A program made the position numbers and the translations under genes. Below the pieces are notes generated by a model that was not told the DNA's origin, did not search any database, and worked only from the letters and a program-made list of their open reading frames with translations. This document shows, piece by piece, positions 1 to 8,008 of a stretch of 21,996 nucleotides of DNA (positions are counted from its first letter, which is position 1; each line of letters begins with the position of its first letter). This DNA comes from Clostridia bacterium (GTDB lineage: Bacteria > Bacillota_A > Clostridia > Christensenellales > Aristaeellaceae), in assembly GCA_009783365.1 (NCBI GenBank), contig WRHG01000007.1, positions 1 to 21,996 of the forward strand. The letters run 5' to 3'.

Positions 1-3000
1 GCTGAAAATAAAACCTTCCGGCAGCCCCAATGCCAGCCGATAGGCTGCCGGACGCAGGCCCGTTACGCTGAACCTGCCCGAAGAATCCGCCTCCGCCGTA
101 ACCTCCTCCAGATCCGCCCGGTCCGATATAAAGGCAAGGGTCAGCCCCCTTCCGGCTTCCTCGCCGGGATCCTGAACGCCGCTGGCATTGACGTCATGGA
201 AAAGGAAACCTTCAAAGGAACCCAGCCGCACGCCGCCCACCGGGCCCCGTACCACCCTGGTTCCCGCCTCCACGGTGAAAGCTTCGGTAACCGGGCTTCG
301 GCCCTCGCCTTGCAGCGTATTGCCGCCCTCCGCCGTCTTTGCCAGCTCCACATGCTCCGGCAAGTTGTAGGTAAGGGTATACGCGACCGGCATCACACCG
401 TCGAAGAAGTAGCCGCCGTCCTCCCCTACCGGCGCGGTCAGGTCAATCTCCCCGTCCTGGGAAAGCAGCCGCACCGTCACGCCCTCCATCCCGGCCTCGC
501 CAGGATCCTGGAGACCGTTGTCATTTAAATCGTCGAAAAAGACCCCCTCGACGGTGGAGGAACGCAGCATCCCTGCATTAACGCCGTCAATCCTTTGCCC
601 CATGGCAACCGCGATGGGTTCCGTAAGGCCAAAATTCCCTACCAATGCCTTTACATGGTTGCCTCCCGCCTCCCCGGGCCGGAAGCGGGTAAAGGCATGA
701 CCTTCCTTGCGCAAAAAGGCGAGGCAGTAGCTGCCGGGCATGACTCCCGCCAGCGTATAGTTGCCGTTGGCGTTTGTAGTGGTGGTGTCCACAGGATTTC
801 CGGCTTCGTCCCTCAACTCCACCCGAACGCCGGAAATCTTCTGCTGTTTGCCGCTCAGGACGCCCAGATAATCCTTGTCCATAAAGACGGTCCCCTTGAT
901 ATCCGCCCCGAGGGCTACCCCAACCACGGTAGCGGCGGCGCCTCCATTGCCGATAACGATCGGGCCGATGGTGCTTTCCCGCCGCCCGCTGCGCTGGACA
1001 AACAGGTTGGAGCCCGCGTCAACCAGGGAAGGAACCGGTTCCTCCTCCCCGGCCGAAGCCCCTCTCACCTTCGTAAAAATGCTGCCGTTGTCGGGCAGGA
1101 TAGCCCGCAGGCGGTATTCCCCGCCCCTCAGGTTCCCAAAGAAATACGCGCCGTCGTCGCCTGTCGTCATCCTGCCTACCACATCCCCGTTGCTGGCCTT
1201 GCTCAACTCCACCGTGACCTTTGGACAGCCGGGTTCGCCCTCATCCATCAGGCCGTTGTAGTTCAAGTCCAAAAACGCCGTTCCCCGCACCGTGCCCGCA
1301 ATGATCACGCCAACATTTTTGTTTCTTACGTTCTTGGCGCCGGACACATCAAACTGCCGGCTGGCCTTCCCGGTACCACTCACGGTAAAAACAGACCGAA
1401 GGTCGCCTCCCGTCTGGGTATATCTGGCAAAAAGCAGCCCTTCCGGCAACTCCGCCGATAATATGTAGGAATCGCTGGGAAGCCCCTCAAAGAGGTATTC
1501 TCCCGTTTCGCCTGTGACGACGGTTCTCTCCGCCCTGGTTTTCACGCCTTTCAGGGTAAGCAGTATCCCCGCCACGCCCGGCTCGTCCGGGTCCATGACG
1601 CCGTTGTTATTTACATCCATCCACACCCTGCCGGAAAACGAGCCTACGGGCACCGCGCCCACGCCCGCCCCGGTGACCTGGCCGCCCGTAAAGGACAGGA
1701 GATCCGAAAGGGCCTCGCCGGTATCCCCGGCGGCGCAGCTCACGTCAACGCCCTGACCCTGCCCTTTCACCGTGTAGGCATAGCCGGGGGGCAAGGTGAG
1801 CCGCAGGGGGCGGCTTCCCGGAGGGATGTCCGTAACGAGCGCCTCGCCCAGGTTATCAGTGGTTCCAGAAGCCAGCACGGCGCCGTCGTCCCCTAAAACC
1901 TCTATCATCACCCCCGGGATGGGGCGCTCGTATTTTCCCCGCAGGCCGTCCTTGTTGGTATCGTCAAAAGCGGAAAACGCCAGCGCTGCGGGCTGTGACA
2001 GGGCGATATCGCCATTCTCATCCGAATGGGCCGCGCCGTGGACGCCGGCGGACACCACCAGGCTGATTTCCGGCAGGTCGTAAAAACGGCCGGCCTCCAC
2101 GGTTATGGGCATCCAAACCATGTCTCCCCCCTGGGTAACCTGCCAGGGGCTGTCGGTCCCGGGGACCATGCCCTCCGGCAGCGGGGCGTACAGGCTGTAA
2201 TCTCCGGCGGCCAATCCCTCCAGGATAAAGCTGCCGTCCTCCCGGGTCACCGCGTCTACCCGATCAGTAGCGGATACGGCGGCGACGGCATACCCCGCCC
2301 CCAAATTCACGCCTCTGCCGACCAGCGCGGTTGTAGCCTCCGGTTCAACGCCGCTATGCGTTTCTTCGCCCGGAACCGGTGCGGAATCGCCATCATGGGT
2401 CGCAACAGGCCGGTTCACCACGCTGATTTGCGCGATATCCGACGGATTGCCGAAATAGGGGGTTATGAAAAAAGCCTGCGGGTCCGGGTTGGAAAGGGTT
2501 CCCTCGGCGGAACGCAGCTGTACCAGCCGGTACTCTCCCGCGGGCAGGGCTTTTTGAGCCGTATAGGCGCCGTCTTCGCCGGTCACAAAACTCTGGCGCG
2601 GGTTCCCCTCCTCGTCCAGCACCATAAACTCGGCTTCCCCCACCAACACGCCGCCATCTTGGGCGGTGCAGCGGAGGGCAAACAGGCCCTGCCGCGCGAA
2701 GGCTTGATTGATAGCGGCATTGGCTTCCCCGGGTACGATGTTGACAACCGTTTGCCACGGGCACACAAAACCGCCCTGAAAATCCTCCTCCACAGGCGTG
2801 AGCACAACCGATGCCACGCCGTCCGGCAGGACCAGGGTATCACATTCCCCCTCGGCCCGCTGCTCCTGGGTGGGATTCGCCCGCACCAGGCCCAGCGGCT
2901 TTCCGTCAGAGGTTTGAACGGTAAAACGCCCGCCGATGGGCAGGGAGCGCCAGTTCACGCCGTCATCCGTAGCCATGCCCTTAAGGCGGACCGTCAGCGT

Positions 3001-3114
3001 GGTTCCTTGGGAGGCCGCCGCAGCGTTCACGGCCCCCAGCGCCAGCCAAGCCGCCAGGACAAAAAGGACCCCTTGATAAACCCTCTTGCGTTTATATGCC
3101 GCGGTGAAGTTCAT
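1..3114 (-). CDS. Secreted surface protein with SdrD-B/Cna-B-like repeats (partial, C-terminus outside window)
   Basis: The frame is open from an ATG at 3114 to the window edge, giving 1038 codons and no stop. The N-terminus is a signal peptide: basic residues (YKRKR), a hydrophobic stretch at about 15-30, then small residues ending AAAAS. After two or three prealbumin-like modules come at least six units beginning near residues 383, 492, 606, 739, 851 and 965. Each opens with a calcium-loop-like motif such as DVNNNGVMDPDE or DLNDNGLQDPGE and continues into a G-x-Y-x-F/L-x-G-L beta-sandwich pattern. This is typical of SdrD B-like and Cna-B domains in Gram-positive adhesins. The fourth unit has a degenerate loop (DKDYLGVLSGKQ). 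The start is supported by GGCGGAGG about 11 nt upstream and by a near-consensus promoter. The anchor (LPXTG or other) would be in the missing part, so attachment is unknown. Binding partner cannot be inferred. Confidence 0.88.
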   Translation of the reverse strand, partial: MNFTAAYKRKRVYQGVLFVLAAWLALGAVNAAAASQGTTLTVRLKGMATDDGVNWRSLPIGGRFTVQTSDGKPLGLVRANPTQEQRAEGECDTLVLPDGVASVVLTPVEEDFQGGFVCPWQTVVNIVPGEANAAINQAFARQGLFALRCTAQDGGVLVGEAEFMVLDEEGNPRQSFVTGEDGAYTAQKALPAGEYRLVQLRSAEGTLSNPDPQAFFITPYFGNPSDIAQISVVNRPVATHDGDSAPVPGEETHSGVEPEATTALVGRGVNLGAGYAVAAVSATDRVDAVTREDGSFILEGLAAGDYSLYAPLPEGMVPGTDSPWQVTQGGDMVWMPITVEAGRFYDLPEISLVVSAGVHGAAHSDENGDIALSQPAALAFSAFDDTNKDGLRGKYERPIPGVMIEVLGDDGAVLASGTTDNLGEALVTDIPPGSRPLRLTLPPGYAYTVKGQGQGVDVSCAAGDTGEALSDLLSFTGGQVTGAGVGAVPVGSFSGRVWMDVNNNGVMDPDEPGVAGILLTLKGVKTRAERTVVTGETGEYLFEGLPSDSYILSAELPEGLLFARYTQTGGDLRSVFTVSGTGKASRQFDVSGAKNVRNKNVGVIIAGTVRGTAFLDLNYNGLMDEGEPGCPKVTVELSKASNGDVVGRMTTGDDGAYFFGNLRGGEYRLRAILPDNGSIFTKVRGASAGEEEPVPSLVDAGSNLFVQRSGRRESTIGPIVIGNGGAAATVVGVALGADIKGTVFMDKDYLGVLSGKQQKISGVRVELRDEAGNPVDTTTTNANGNYTLAGVMPGSYCLAFLRKEGHAFTRFRPGEAGGNHVKALVGNFGLTEPIAVAMGQRIDGVNAGMLRSSTVEGVFFDDLNDNGLQDPGEAGMEGVTVRLLSQDGEIDLTAPVGEDGGYFFDGVMPVAYTLTYNLPEHVELAKTAEGGNTLQGEGRSPVTEAFTVEAGTRVVRGPVGGVRLGSFEGFLFHDVNASGVQDPGEEAGRGLTLAFISDRADLEEVTAEADSSGRFSVTGLRPAAYRLALGLPEGFIFS

Positions 3115-3168
3115 GCTTCGCTTCGCCTCCGCCTTTTCAGTGCGTTCGTCCTGCTTATCCCACTGTCC

Positions 3169-3197
3169 ATCGTAATGGAAAAACCTTGATTTGTCAA
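3169..3197 (-). promoter_or_regulatory. Sigma-A-type promoter of the SdrB-like surface protein gene
   Basis: On the minus strand a perfect -35 TTGACA (3192-3197) is followed by a 17-nt spacer and the -10 TACGAT (3169-3174, 4 of 6 consensus). Transcription would start near 3162, about 48 nt before the ATG at 3114. It lies in the gap after the hydrolase stop, so the surface protein can be expressed on its own. Confidence 0.75.
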
Positions 3198-3223
3198 TAA
3201 TTTCAGAGCTTTCGGCCAGAGCC

Positions 3224-3242
3224 GCCGGTCCAAGGATCCGGC
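3224..3242 (-). repeat. Small inverted repeat after the hydrolase gene
   Basis: GCCGG and CCGGC arms flank a TCC/GGA inner pair with one bulge, just beyond the hydrolase stop codon at 3248. No T-run follows on the minus strand, so it is not a standard intrinsic terminator. It may stabilise the 3' end or be incidental. Confidence 0.25.
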
Positions 3243-3247
3243 AATTC

Positions 3248-4147
3248 TCACTCCTGCCGCGGCCAATCCACAGCCAGGCCGTCGGCGACGCCTTCCCGCA
3301 GCGTCACCAAAATGCCAAGGCCGGCATCCTGAGTTACGGCCACGTTGGCTTTTACCCGCCATAGGCGCTCCATCACCTTGGGAGCGGGCGAATCCTTATC
3401 CTCCGCCGAACTGGTGGAAATAACGGCCCACTGCGGCCTCACCGTGGCCAGAAAGGACACCGAACTTGCGCTGTTCTTTCCATGATACCCCACTTTCAGC
3501 ACATCCGCCCCGGGGATCATCCCGGCCCTCATCAGCTCCGTCTCCTCCTGTGTTTCCATATCTCCGGTAAAGAGCATGGTTCCCTGCGGGGTATCCAGCA
3601 GCATCACCAGGGAGTTGTTGTTATTCTCCTCCGGGTCCCGGCTGAGGGGACCCAGCACCTGAAAGGAGGAACCCCCTCCCCCGTCCACCCTGTCCCCGGA
3701 CGAAAGCCAGGTCATGGGCACCGCGTACTTTTGGGACGCTCCGTACACCGGGTGTCCCTCATCACTCTCTTCCGTGTGGATTCCGGGCGCGTACAGGCGT
3801 TCCACCTGGATTTTCGATTCCAGCAGGCGTTTCAAGCCACCCGTATGATCCCTGTCCGTATGCGTCACAAAAACGCCCGCCAGCCGTGTTACGCCGCAGG
3901 CTGCCAGCCCATCCAGCATCAAGCCCGCGGAGGCTTTGCTTCCCGTATCCACCAGGAAGGTGTTCCCGCCTAAAAAAACCGCCGCGCAATCCGCTTTCCC
4001 CACGTTGAGAAACAGGGCCGACGGATAGGCGGCCGCGAGCGGCTCCCTGTCCTTGGAACCCGCGGCGGCGCCCGCTTCCGCGGATACAAGCCACAGCAGG
4101 GCGAAAAGCCCTGCCAAGAGGCGGCCTCGCTTCCGAATACCGGCCAT
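3248..4147 (-). CDS. Secreted metallo-beta-lactamase-fold hydrolase (ComEC C-terminal-domain-like)
   Basis: This 299-residue protein has a signal peptide (basic MAGIRKRGR, hydrophobic 11-22, then AEAGAAAG) and one hydrolase domain. The metal-binding motif is THTDRDHTGG (H96, D98, D100, H101), preceded by the LFLNVGKADC strand and FLVDTG. MLFTGDM supplies D196, and LKVGYHGKNSASS supplies H222. Motif order matches the extracellular ComEC/Rec2 hydrolase domain and its free-standing relatives, which are thought to act on nucleic acids or phosphodiesters. The usual GHHGS is GYHGK here and the usual N-x-YGHP segment is missing, so substrate is uncertain. No ComEC membrane channel is fused or nearby. 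The start has AGGAGG 8 nt upstream. The gene is divergent from uppP across 155 bp. I found no convincing promoter for it. Confidence 0.85.
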   Translation of the reverse strand: MAGIRKRGRLLAGLFALLWLVSAEAGAAAGSKDREPLAAAYPSALFLNVGKADCAAVFLGGNTFLVDTGSKASAGLMLDGLAACGVTRLAGVFVTHTDRDHTGGLKRLLESKIQVERLYAPGIHTEESDEGHPVYGASQKYAVPMTWLSSGDRVDGGGGSSFQVLGPLSRDPEENNNNSLVMLLDTPQGTMLFTGDMETQEETELMRAGMIPGADVLKVGYHGKNSASSVSFLATVRPQWAVISTSSAEDKDSPAPKVMERLWRVKANVAVTQDAGLGILVTLREGVADGLAVDWPRQE

Positions 4148-4199
4148 GGTTCACCCCTCCTCTGCGCGTTTGCCCCGCCCGCCAATCCGTTATTTCCTC

Positions 4200-4228
4200 G
4201 TGACAAGCCATTGGAAACATGGTATAGT
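4200..4228 (+). promoter_or_regulatory. Sigma-A-type promoter of uppP
   Basis: GTGACA (4200-4205, 5 of 6 consensus) and TATAGT (4223-4228, 5 of 6) are separated by 17 nt in the divergent intergenic region. Transcription would begin near 4235, leaving a leader of about 68 nt before the uppP ATG. Confidence 0.65.
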
Positions 4229-4302
4229 GGTTTCACTGCAATGTACGGCGACCCATCCGCGGCCATATCAAACGGGAGTCGGACGACAAAGGAGACGAAA
4301 CC

Positions 4303-5151
4303 ATGAACATAATCAACGCTGTGGTTCTGGGGCTTATTCAAGGTTTGGCAGAGTTCCTGCCCATCTCTTCCAGCGGGCATCTAAACCTGATGCAAGCCCT
4401 TCCCGGTGTGAATGTAGTGAACGAAGAGCAGCAGCTGCTATTTAATATCCTGCTGCATGTCGGCACCCTGCTGCCGCTGCTGGTGGTCTTTTGGAAAGAC
4501 TGGTGGCGGATGCTCCGCCATCCTATCCGCAACAACACCCTGCTGCTTCTGATTATCGCCTCCCTGCCCGCTTTGGCAGCCGTGCTGATACCGCCGGTAA
4601 AGGCATTCCTTGATAAATATCAAACCGGCACCACCCTTTTAAGCGTTTGCTTTCTGTTCACCGGGTTCCTGCTGCTGCTCACCCAATGGATCGCCAAGCG
4701 CCGGGAACACCGGCAACCCAAGCCCCACAGCACGTCGCCCGGCCTCTGGAACGCTATTGTTATGGGCTGTATGCAGGCTGTGGGCATACTGCCGGGCGTC
4801 AGCCGGAGCGGTTCCACCATCTTTGGCGGCGTAGCTTCCGGTTTAAACCGGGAGACGGCGGCCAAGTTCGGCTTCATGATGAGCGCTCCCGCTATCCTGG
4901 CCGCATTTCTTAAAGAGAGCTATCAGGCTGTATCCGGATCGGGGGGCTTTACACCCTTCCTGGCGGCCATCCGGGCGGAACTGATCCCGATTGCCGTGGG
5001 CGTGGCGGTGGCGGCCGTCAGCGGCTACCTGGCCATCCGCTTCATGCTGAAGACCATTGCCAAGGCGTCGCTGGTCTGGTTTGCTTTGTACGTTATCCTA
5101 CTGGGAATCGCAGTGATCGTAATGCAGCGGCTGGGCATCCTCCTCGCGTAG
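4303..5151 (+). CDS. uppP: Undecaprenyl-diphosphatase (UppP/BacA)
   Basis: This 282-residue multi-pass membrane enzyme removes a phosphate from undecaprenyl pyrophosphate, regenerating the lipid carrier for peptidoglycan and other wall polymers. Excess enzyme is known to give bacitracin resistance. Both family signatures are present: QGLAEFLPISSSGH (residues 13-26, with E17 and H26) and PGVSRSGST (164-172), whose R168 matches the catalytic arginine of the Escherichia coli enzyme. Strongly hydrophobic segments alternate through the rest, and length is normal. The ATG at 4303 is preceded by AAAGGAG at 8-nt spacing and begins directly at the typical N-terminal helix. It is the only plus-strand gene here. 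It has its own promoter and ends 3 bp from the stop of the convergent vanW-family gene, with no terminator visible. Confidence 0.97.
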   Translation: MNIINAVVLGLIQGLAEFLPISSSGHLNLMQALPGVNVVNEEQQLLFNILLHVGTLLPLLVVFWKDWWRMLRHPIRNNTLLLLIIASLPALAAVLIPPVKAFLDKYQTGTTLLSVCFLFTGFLLLLTQWIAKRREHRQPKPHSTSPGLWNAIVMGCMQAVGILPGVSRSGSTIFGGVASGLNRETAAKFGFMMSAPAILAAFLKESYQAVSGSGGFTPFLAAIRAELIPIAVGVAVAAVSGYLAIRFMLKTIAKASLVWFALYVILLGIAVIVMQRLGILLA

Positions 5152-5154
5152 GGA

Positions 5155-7068
5155 TCAGTTATACTCAATCGTCCGCTGATAGGCCTTGTAGGTGGATGTG
5201 TGCATCTTCTCCCGTTTTATTTCCTGTCCGTTTTGGTACCATACCTTATATGTGTCCACCACATACCCGGTGCGGGGCTTCACGGTTTCCTTGCTGGCGC
5301 CGGGAGCCATGCCGGAGTTGACCACATAGCGGGTATCCGGAGGCGGTTCCATGGTCTTGACGATGTTGGATTTCAGATCGATGGTCACGCCCTCCCCCAG
5401 TGAATAACCCCATATTTCAGCGGAACACTTTCGGTCCTGGTAGTACGCGATGACAAAGACCGGCGTGCTTTGGCTGTTTCGAAACGTAAAATCCAGGTTG
5501 GGCCAGTTTACGGTGGCATCCTCGCCCCGGTTTACATAGGTGCTTGGCCAGGCGTGCGGGCTGCGGCGGACAATCTCCAAATCCGCCCGGGCCACCGCGT
5601 TAAAGAGCGTGGAGGAAACCTGGCAAATGCCTCCGCCAACTTCCTCAATACTCTGGCCGGCGGAGATAGCTCCCGCCTCCCGGTAGCCTTTCCCGATGGT
5701 TCGCTGCCCGGTAGCGCCGTTAAAGCTGAATGTCTCCCCGGGCATCAGGGCGGTTCCGTTAATGGCTTGGCAGGCGAGCGCAATGTTGTTATTGCGGTTG
5801 GAGTCCCCGGTGGTATCGGTGGTATAGGCTGCGACCATCTTAAAACCGGCCGTTAATTCAGCCTTGGTTACCGCGGGTTGGGTCAGCACCGGGTCCACAT
5901 TGAGGGTAACGCCCTTTTCCAGCCGGTCCAGGCTGGCCGTCACCTTATCATAGAGCGCCTCCGAATCAATGGTCACGCCCAGCTGCTCATCCGTGAAAGA
6001 AAAGGCCCGCGTGGCAAAATTAAAACTTTCAATCTGCGCATCTATGGGCTGACGGGTTACATAAGCTTCGATTTCTCCTATCAGCCCGCGGACGGCCTCC
6101 TTGTCGTAGCTTGCGGCGGCGGTCAGGTTCACGCCTTTCTCCCGCATAGCCAGCACCGCGTCCACCCGCTCCCGAAATGGGGTTTGCTTCGTGCCGATTG
6201 TAACGGTTGAGTTGGTTCGGCCAACGGCATAGGCCTGTTCCGTCGCCAGGCCCACATCCCGAACAGCGGGCACGTTACCGCTGTCAAAGATCCAGGTTCT
6301 GTTTCCGATGGCTACCGTAACGGAAAACAGCCCTCCGCCCTGGCTGGCCCGGGCGCCGGAAAGAGCGTCCCTGGCTTCGCCGATGGTCATCTCCCCCACA
6401 TGGACGCCGTCCACAAAGACGCCCGGGTAGATCACATCCTGTTGCAGATAATCCCGGTATTGCTTATAGGTTTGGGCAATTTTCGGATCGTAGCGCAGGG
6501 TTTCGCCGTTAATAAAGGTAAAATTCCCGATATCCTTCCAGAAATAACCCGTAAGCTGCGGCATCATCATCACAACGATCACCGCAAGCAAGAGGGTACA
6601 GACTGAAATCACCCCGACATACAGGAAAGGATGTCCCTTGGGCTCAGCCTCAGGAACCGATGGCCTCCCAACACTCCGCCATATTCCTTTGGACGCGGCT
6701 CCGCCCTGCACGGGACGGGCCGCGCCGCTTTTCCTGACGCCGTGTCCGCCGCCATCCGGGAAGGGCCCTGAAGGCCTGCCCTGGCGCTCCGGCGCTTTAC
6801 CGGCGCGGCCTTCCGCCTCCGGACCCCATCTGCGCAGGGCCGCTTCCGGCAGCGGGGCGGCCCAGGACAGCGGCTCGTCAAAGCGAAACGCTTCCCCGGG
6901 CTCTGTTTCCGGTTCAAGGCCATAGCCGATGTCCGGGGCACTCAAAAAAGGATCCCCAAACTCCCCCGCCTCGCCGGCTCTCTCCGGGGCGGCTTGCCGG
7001 GGCCATACAGACCCGCCGGCATGGTTCAGGTTCGCGCCGTCACTTTTTTTACGGTTCCCCAAGGACAC
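5155..7068 (-). CDS. VanW-family membrane-anchored envelope protein
   Basis: The 637 residues begin at a GTG (7066-7068) with a GGGAGG ribosome site overlapping the end of rex. A long Pro/Gly/Arg-rich cytoplasmic region (1-145) leads to one membrane helix (about 148-170). Outside come two modules resembling the putative peptidoglycan-binding domain of YoaR-like proteins (about 210-310 and 330-395), with the phrase YPGVFVDGVHVG. The VanW domain follows (410-545) with NRNNNIALACQAING, PGETFSFN and the diagnostic VGGGICQVSSTLFNA. A C-terminal G5-like beta region (560-637) contains TYKVWYQNG. VanW is named from vancomycin-resistance clusters, but its biochemical role is unknown; this architecture occurs widely in Clostridia without vancomycin resistance. 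No other van genes are here. It lies 13 bp after rex and is probably cotranscribed. Confidence 0.93.
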   Translation of the reverse strand: MSLGNRKKSDGANLNHAGGSVWPRQAAPERAGEAGEFGDPFLSAPDIGYGLEPETEPGEAFRFDEPLSWAAPLPEAALRRWGPEAEGRAGKAPERQGRPSGPFPDGGGHGVRKSGAARPVQGGAASKGIWRSVGRPSVPEAEPKGHPFLYVGVISVCTLLLAVIVVMMMPQLTGYFWKDIGNFTFINGETLRYDPKIAQTYKQYRDYLQQDVIYPGVFVDGVHVGEMTIGEARDALSGARASQGGGLFSVTVAIGNRTWIFDSGNVPAVRDVGLATEQAYAVGRTNSTVTIGTKQTPFRERVDAVLAMREKGVNLTAAASYDKEAVRGLIGEIEAYVTRQPIDAQIESFNFATRAFSFTDEQLGVTIDSEALYDKVTASLDRLEKGVTLNVDPVLTQPAVTKAELTAGFKMVAAYTTDTTGDSNRNNNIALACQAINGTALMPGETFSFNGATGQRTIGKGYREAGAISAGQSIEEVGGGICQVSSTLFNAVARADLEIVRRSPHAWPSTYVNRGEDATVNWPNLDFTFRNSQSTPVFVIAYYQDRKCSAEIWGYSLGEGVTIDLKSNIVKTMEPPPDTRYVVNSGMAPGASKETVKPRTGYVVDTYKVWYQNGQEIKREKMHTSTYKAYQRTIEYN

Positions 7069-7081
7069 GAAACCCCTCCCT

Positions 7082-7723
7082 TTACCAGCCGTTTCCCCGC
7101 ATTCCGCTTAACATGCGAAACGATAAAATCTGCAGCCCCTCCTCCAGGTGGACGTTTACAAGAGCGGTCTCTTTGGGCAGCTTCAAATCCACAGGGGCAA
7201 AGTTCCAAAACGCGCTGACGCCGTATTCGCACAATTCCTCCGCAAGCGCTTGAGCAACCTCCGAGGGAACCGCCAGCACGCAAATATCAACTTTATTGTC
7301 CGCTATATAGCGCTGTATGCTTCGCATATCCCGCACGGTCACCGCGCCGATGCCCGCGCCAATTTTATCCGGATCGCTGTCAAAGACGGCCGCTATCTCA
7401 AAGCCGCTTTCCCCAAAGAAGTTGTAGCTGGCCACCGCGCGGCCGATGTTGCCGGCCCCCACAATAATCATCCGGTGGGGCTGGTCCAACCCCAGTATAT
7501 GACCGATGCTCTCCCGCAGTTCCGGCACGCCGTAACCGAACCCCTGGCGGCCGAAGCCGCCGAAACAGTTGATGTCCTGCCGGATTTGGGAGGCTGTGAG
7601 GCGCATACGCCGCCCCAGTTCCTGGGACGATATTTGCCGCACGCCTTCCTTTTCCAACTCCCGCAAATGCCGATAATAACCCGGCAATCTTCGGATAACC
7701 GCCTCTGAAACAGTTCCCGCCAT
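7082..7723 (-). CDS. rex: Redox-sensing transcriptional repressor Rex
   Basis: Rex senses the NADH/NAD+ ratio and represses fermentative and energy genes when NADH is low. The 213 residues have the winged-helix half (1-80) with TASQIRQDINCFGGFGRQG, whose family counterpart contacts DNA, and a Rossmann half with GAGNIG (89-94) followed by FDSDPDKIG and the NFAPV motif (174-178). The frame stays open to 7927, but family length and alignment point to the ATG at 7723, which has GAAGGGG 6 nt upstream; the upstream 68 codons look like leader. An extended -10 promoter precedes it. The downstream VanW-family gene begins 13 bp after the stop. No Rex-box-like palindrome (TTGTTAA-N4-TTAACAA type) was seen near it or elsewhere in the window's gaps. 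Confidence 0.96.
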   Translation of the reverse strand: MAGTVSEAVIRRLPGYYRHLRELEKEGVRQISSQELGRRMRLTASQIRQDINCFGGFGRQGFGYGVPELRESIGHILGLDQPHRMIIVGAGNIGRAVASYNFFGESGFEIAAVFDSDPDKIGAGIGAVTVRDMRSIQRYIADNKVDICVLAVPSEVAQALAEELCEYGVSAFWNFAPVDLKLPKETALVNVHLEEGLQILSFRMLSGMRGNGW

Positions 7724-7786
7724 ACGCCGCCCCTTCCGTATGTCTATTGCCAGACAGAGTGCGCCGTGCAAGCCGCGCCGCCATCT

Positions 7787-7795
7787 ATTGTACCA
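7787..7795 (-). promoter_or_regulatory. Extended -10 promoter of rex
   Basis: The minus strand reads TGGTACAAT: the TGn extension plus TACAAT (5 of 6 consensus). Transcription would start near 7780, about 57 nt before the rex ATG. No good -35 lies 16-18 nt upstream, which fits an extended -10 promoter or one needing an activator. Confidence 0.5.
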
Positions 7796-7799
7796 TATA

Positions 7800-7809
7800 C
7801 CCATATGGG
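7800..7809. promoter_or_regulatory. Perfect palindrome CCCATATGGG inside the rex promoter spacer
   Basis: A 10-bp perfect palindrome with AT-rich near-symmetric flanks (ATATA left, AGATAT right, one base offset) lies just upstream of the rex -10, where an operator would act. It does not resemble the Rex consensus. A 10-bp palindrome can easily occur by chance, so only position makes it notable. Confidence 0.25.
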
Positions 7810-8008
7810 AGATATGTCGTTGGCAGCGGCAAAACCGATCATATATCTCAGCCTGCGGCGAATCATTATCCAAACCTATGTATTCGCGGGTACCGCTTCG
7901 GCTTTTGGCCCGCTCTTGTATTCTCAAACAATGGGGATGAAGCCGGTCAGGATCGGCCTCCCCTGTCGCGCTCTTTCACGCCGCGCATAGGCGCCGGTTT
8001 CGAAACGG

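Noticed and set aside
2026..3189. 387-codon open frame on the plus strand
   Set aside because: It is antisense to the SdrB-like gene, is rich in His, Arg and Gly as expected of a GC-rich shadow, and has no domain. The 288-codon plus-strand frame at 595-1461 is the same kind of shadow.
5155..7068. Vancomycin-resistance gene cluster
   Set aside because: Only the VanW-type domain is present; no vanH, ligase, vanX or vanRS genes lie nearby, and such proteins are common in Clostridia.
7724..7927. In-frame extension of rex to 281 residues
   Set aside because: Rex proteins are about 210 residues and start close to the sequence MAGTVSEAVIRRLPGYYRHL; the ATG at 7723 has a ribosome site, and the extension covers the promoter candidate and shows no conserved pattern.
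7997..8006. Palindrome GTTTCGAAAC just past the jag stop
   Set aside because: Ten-base palindromes are expected many times in 22 kb, and this one has no T-run or promoter beside it.
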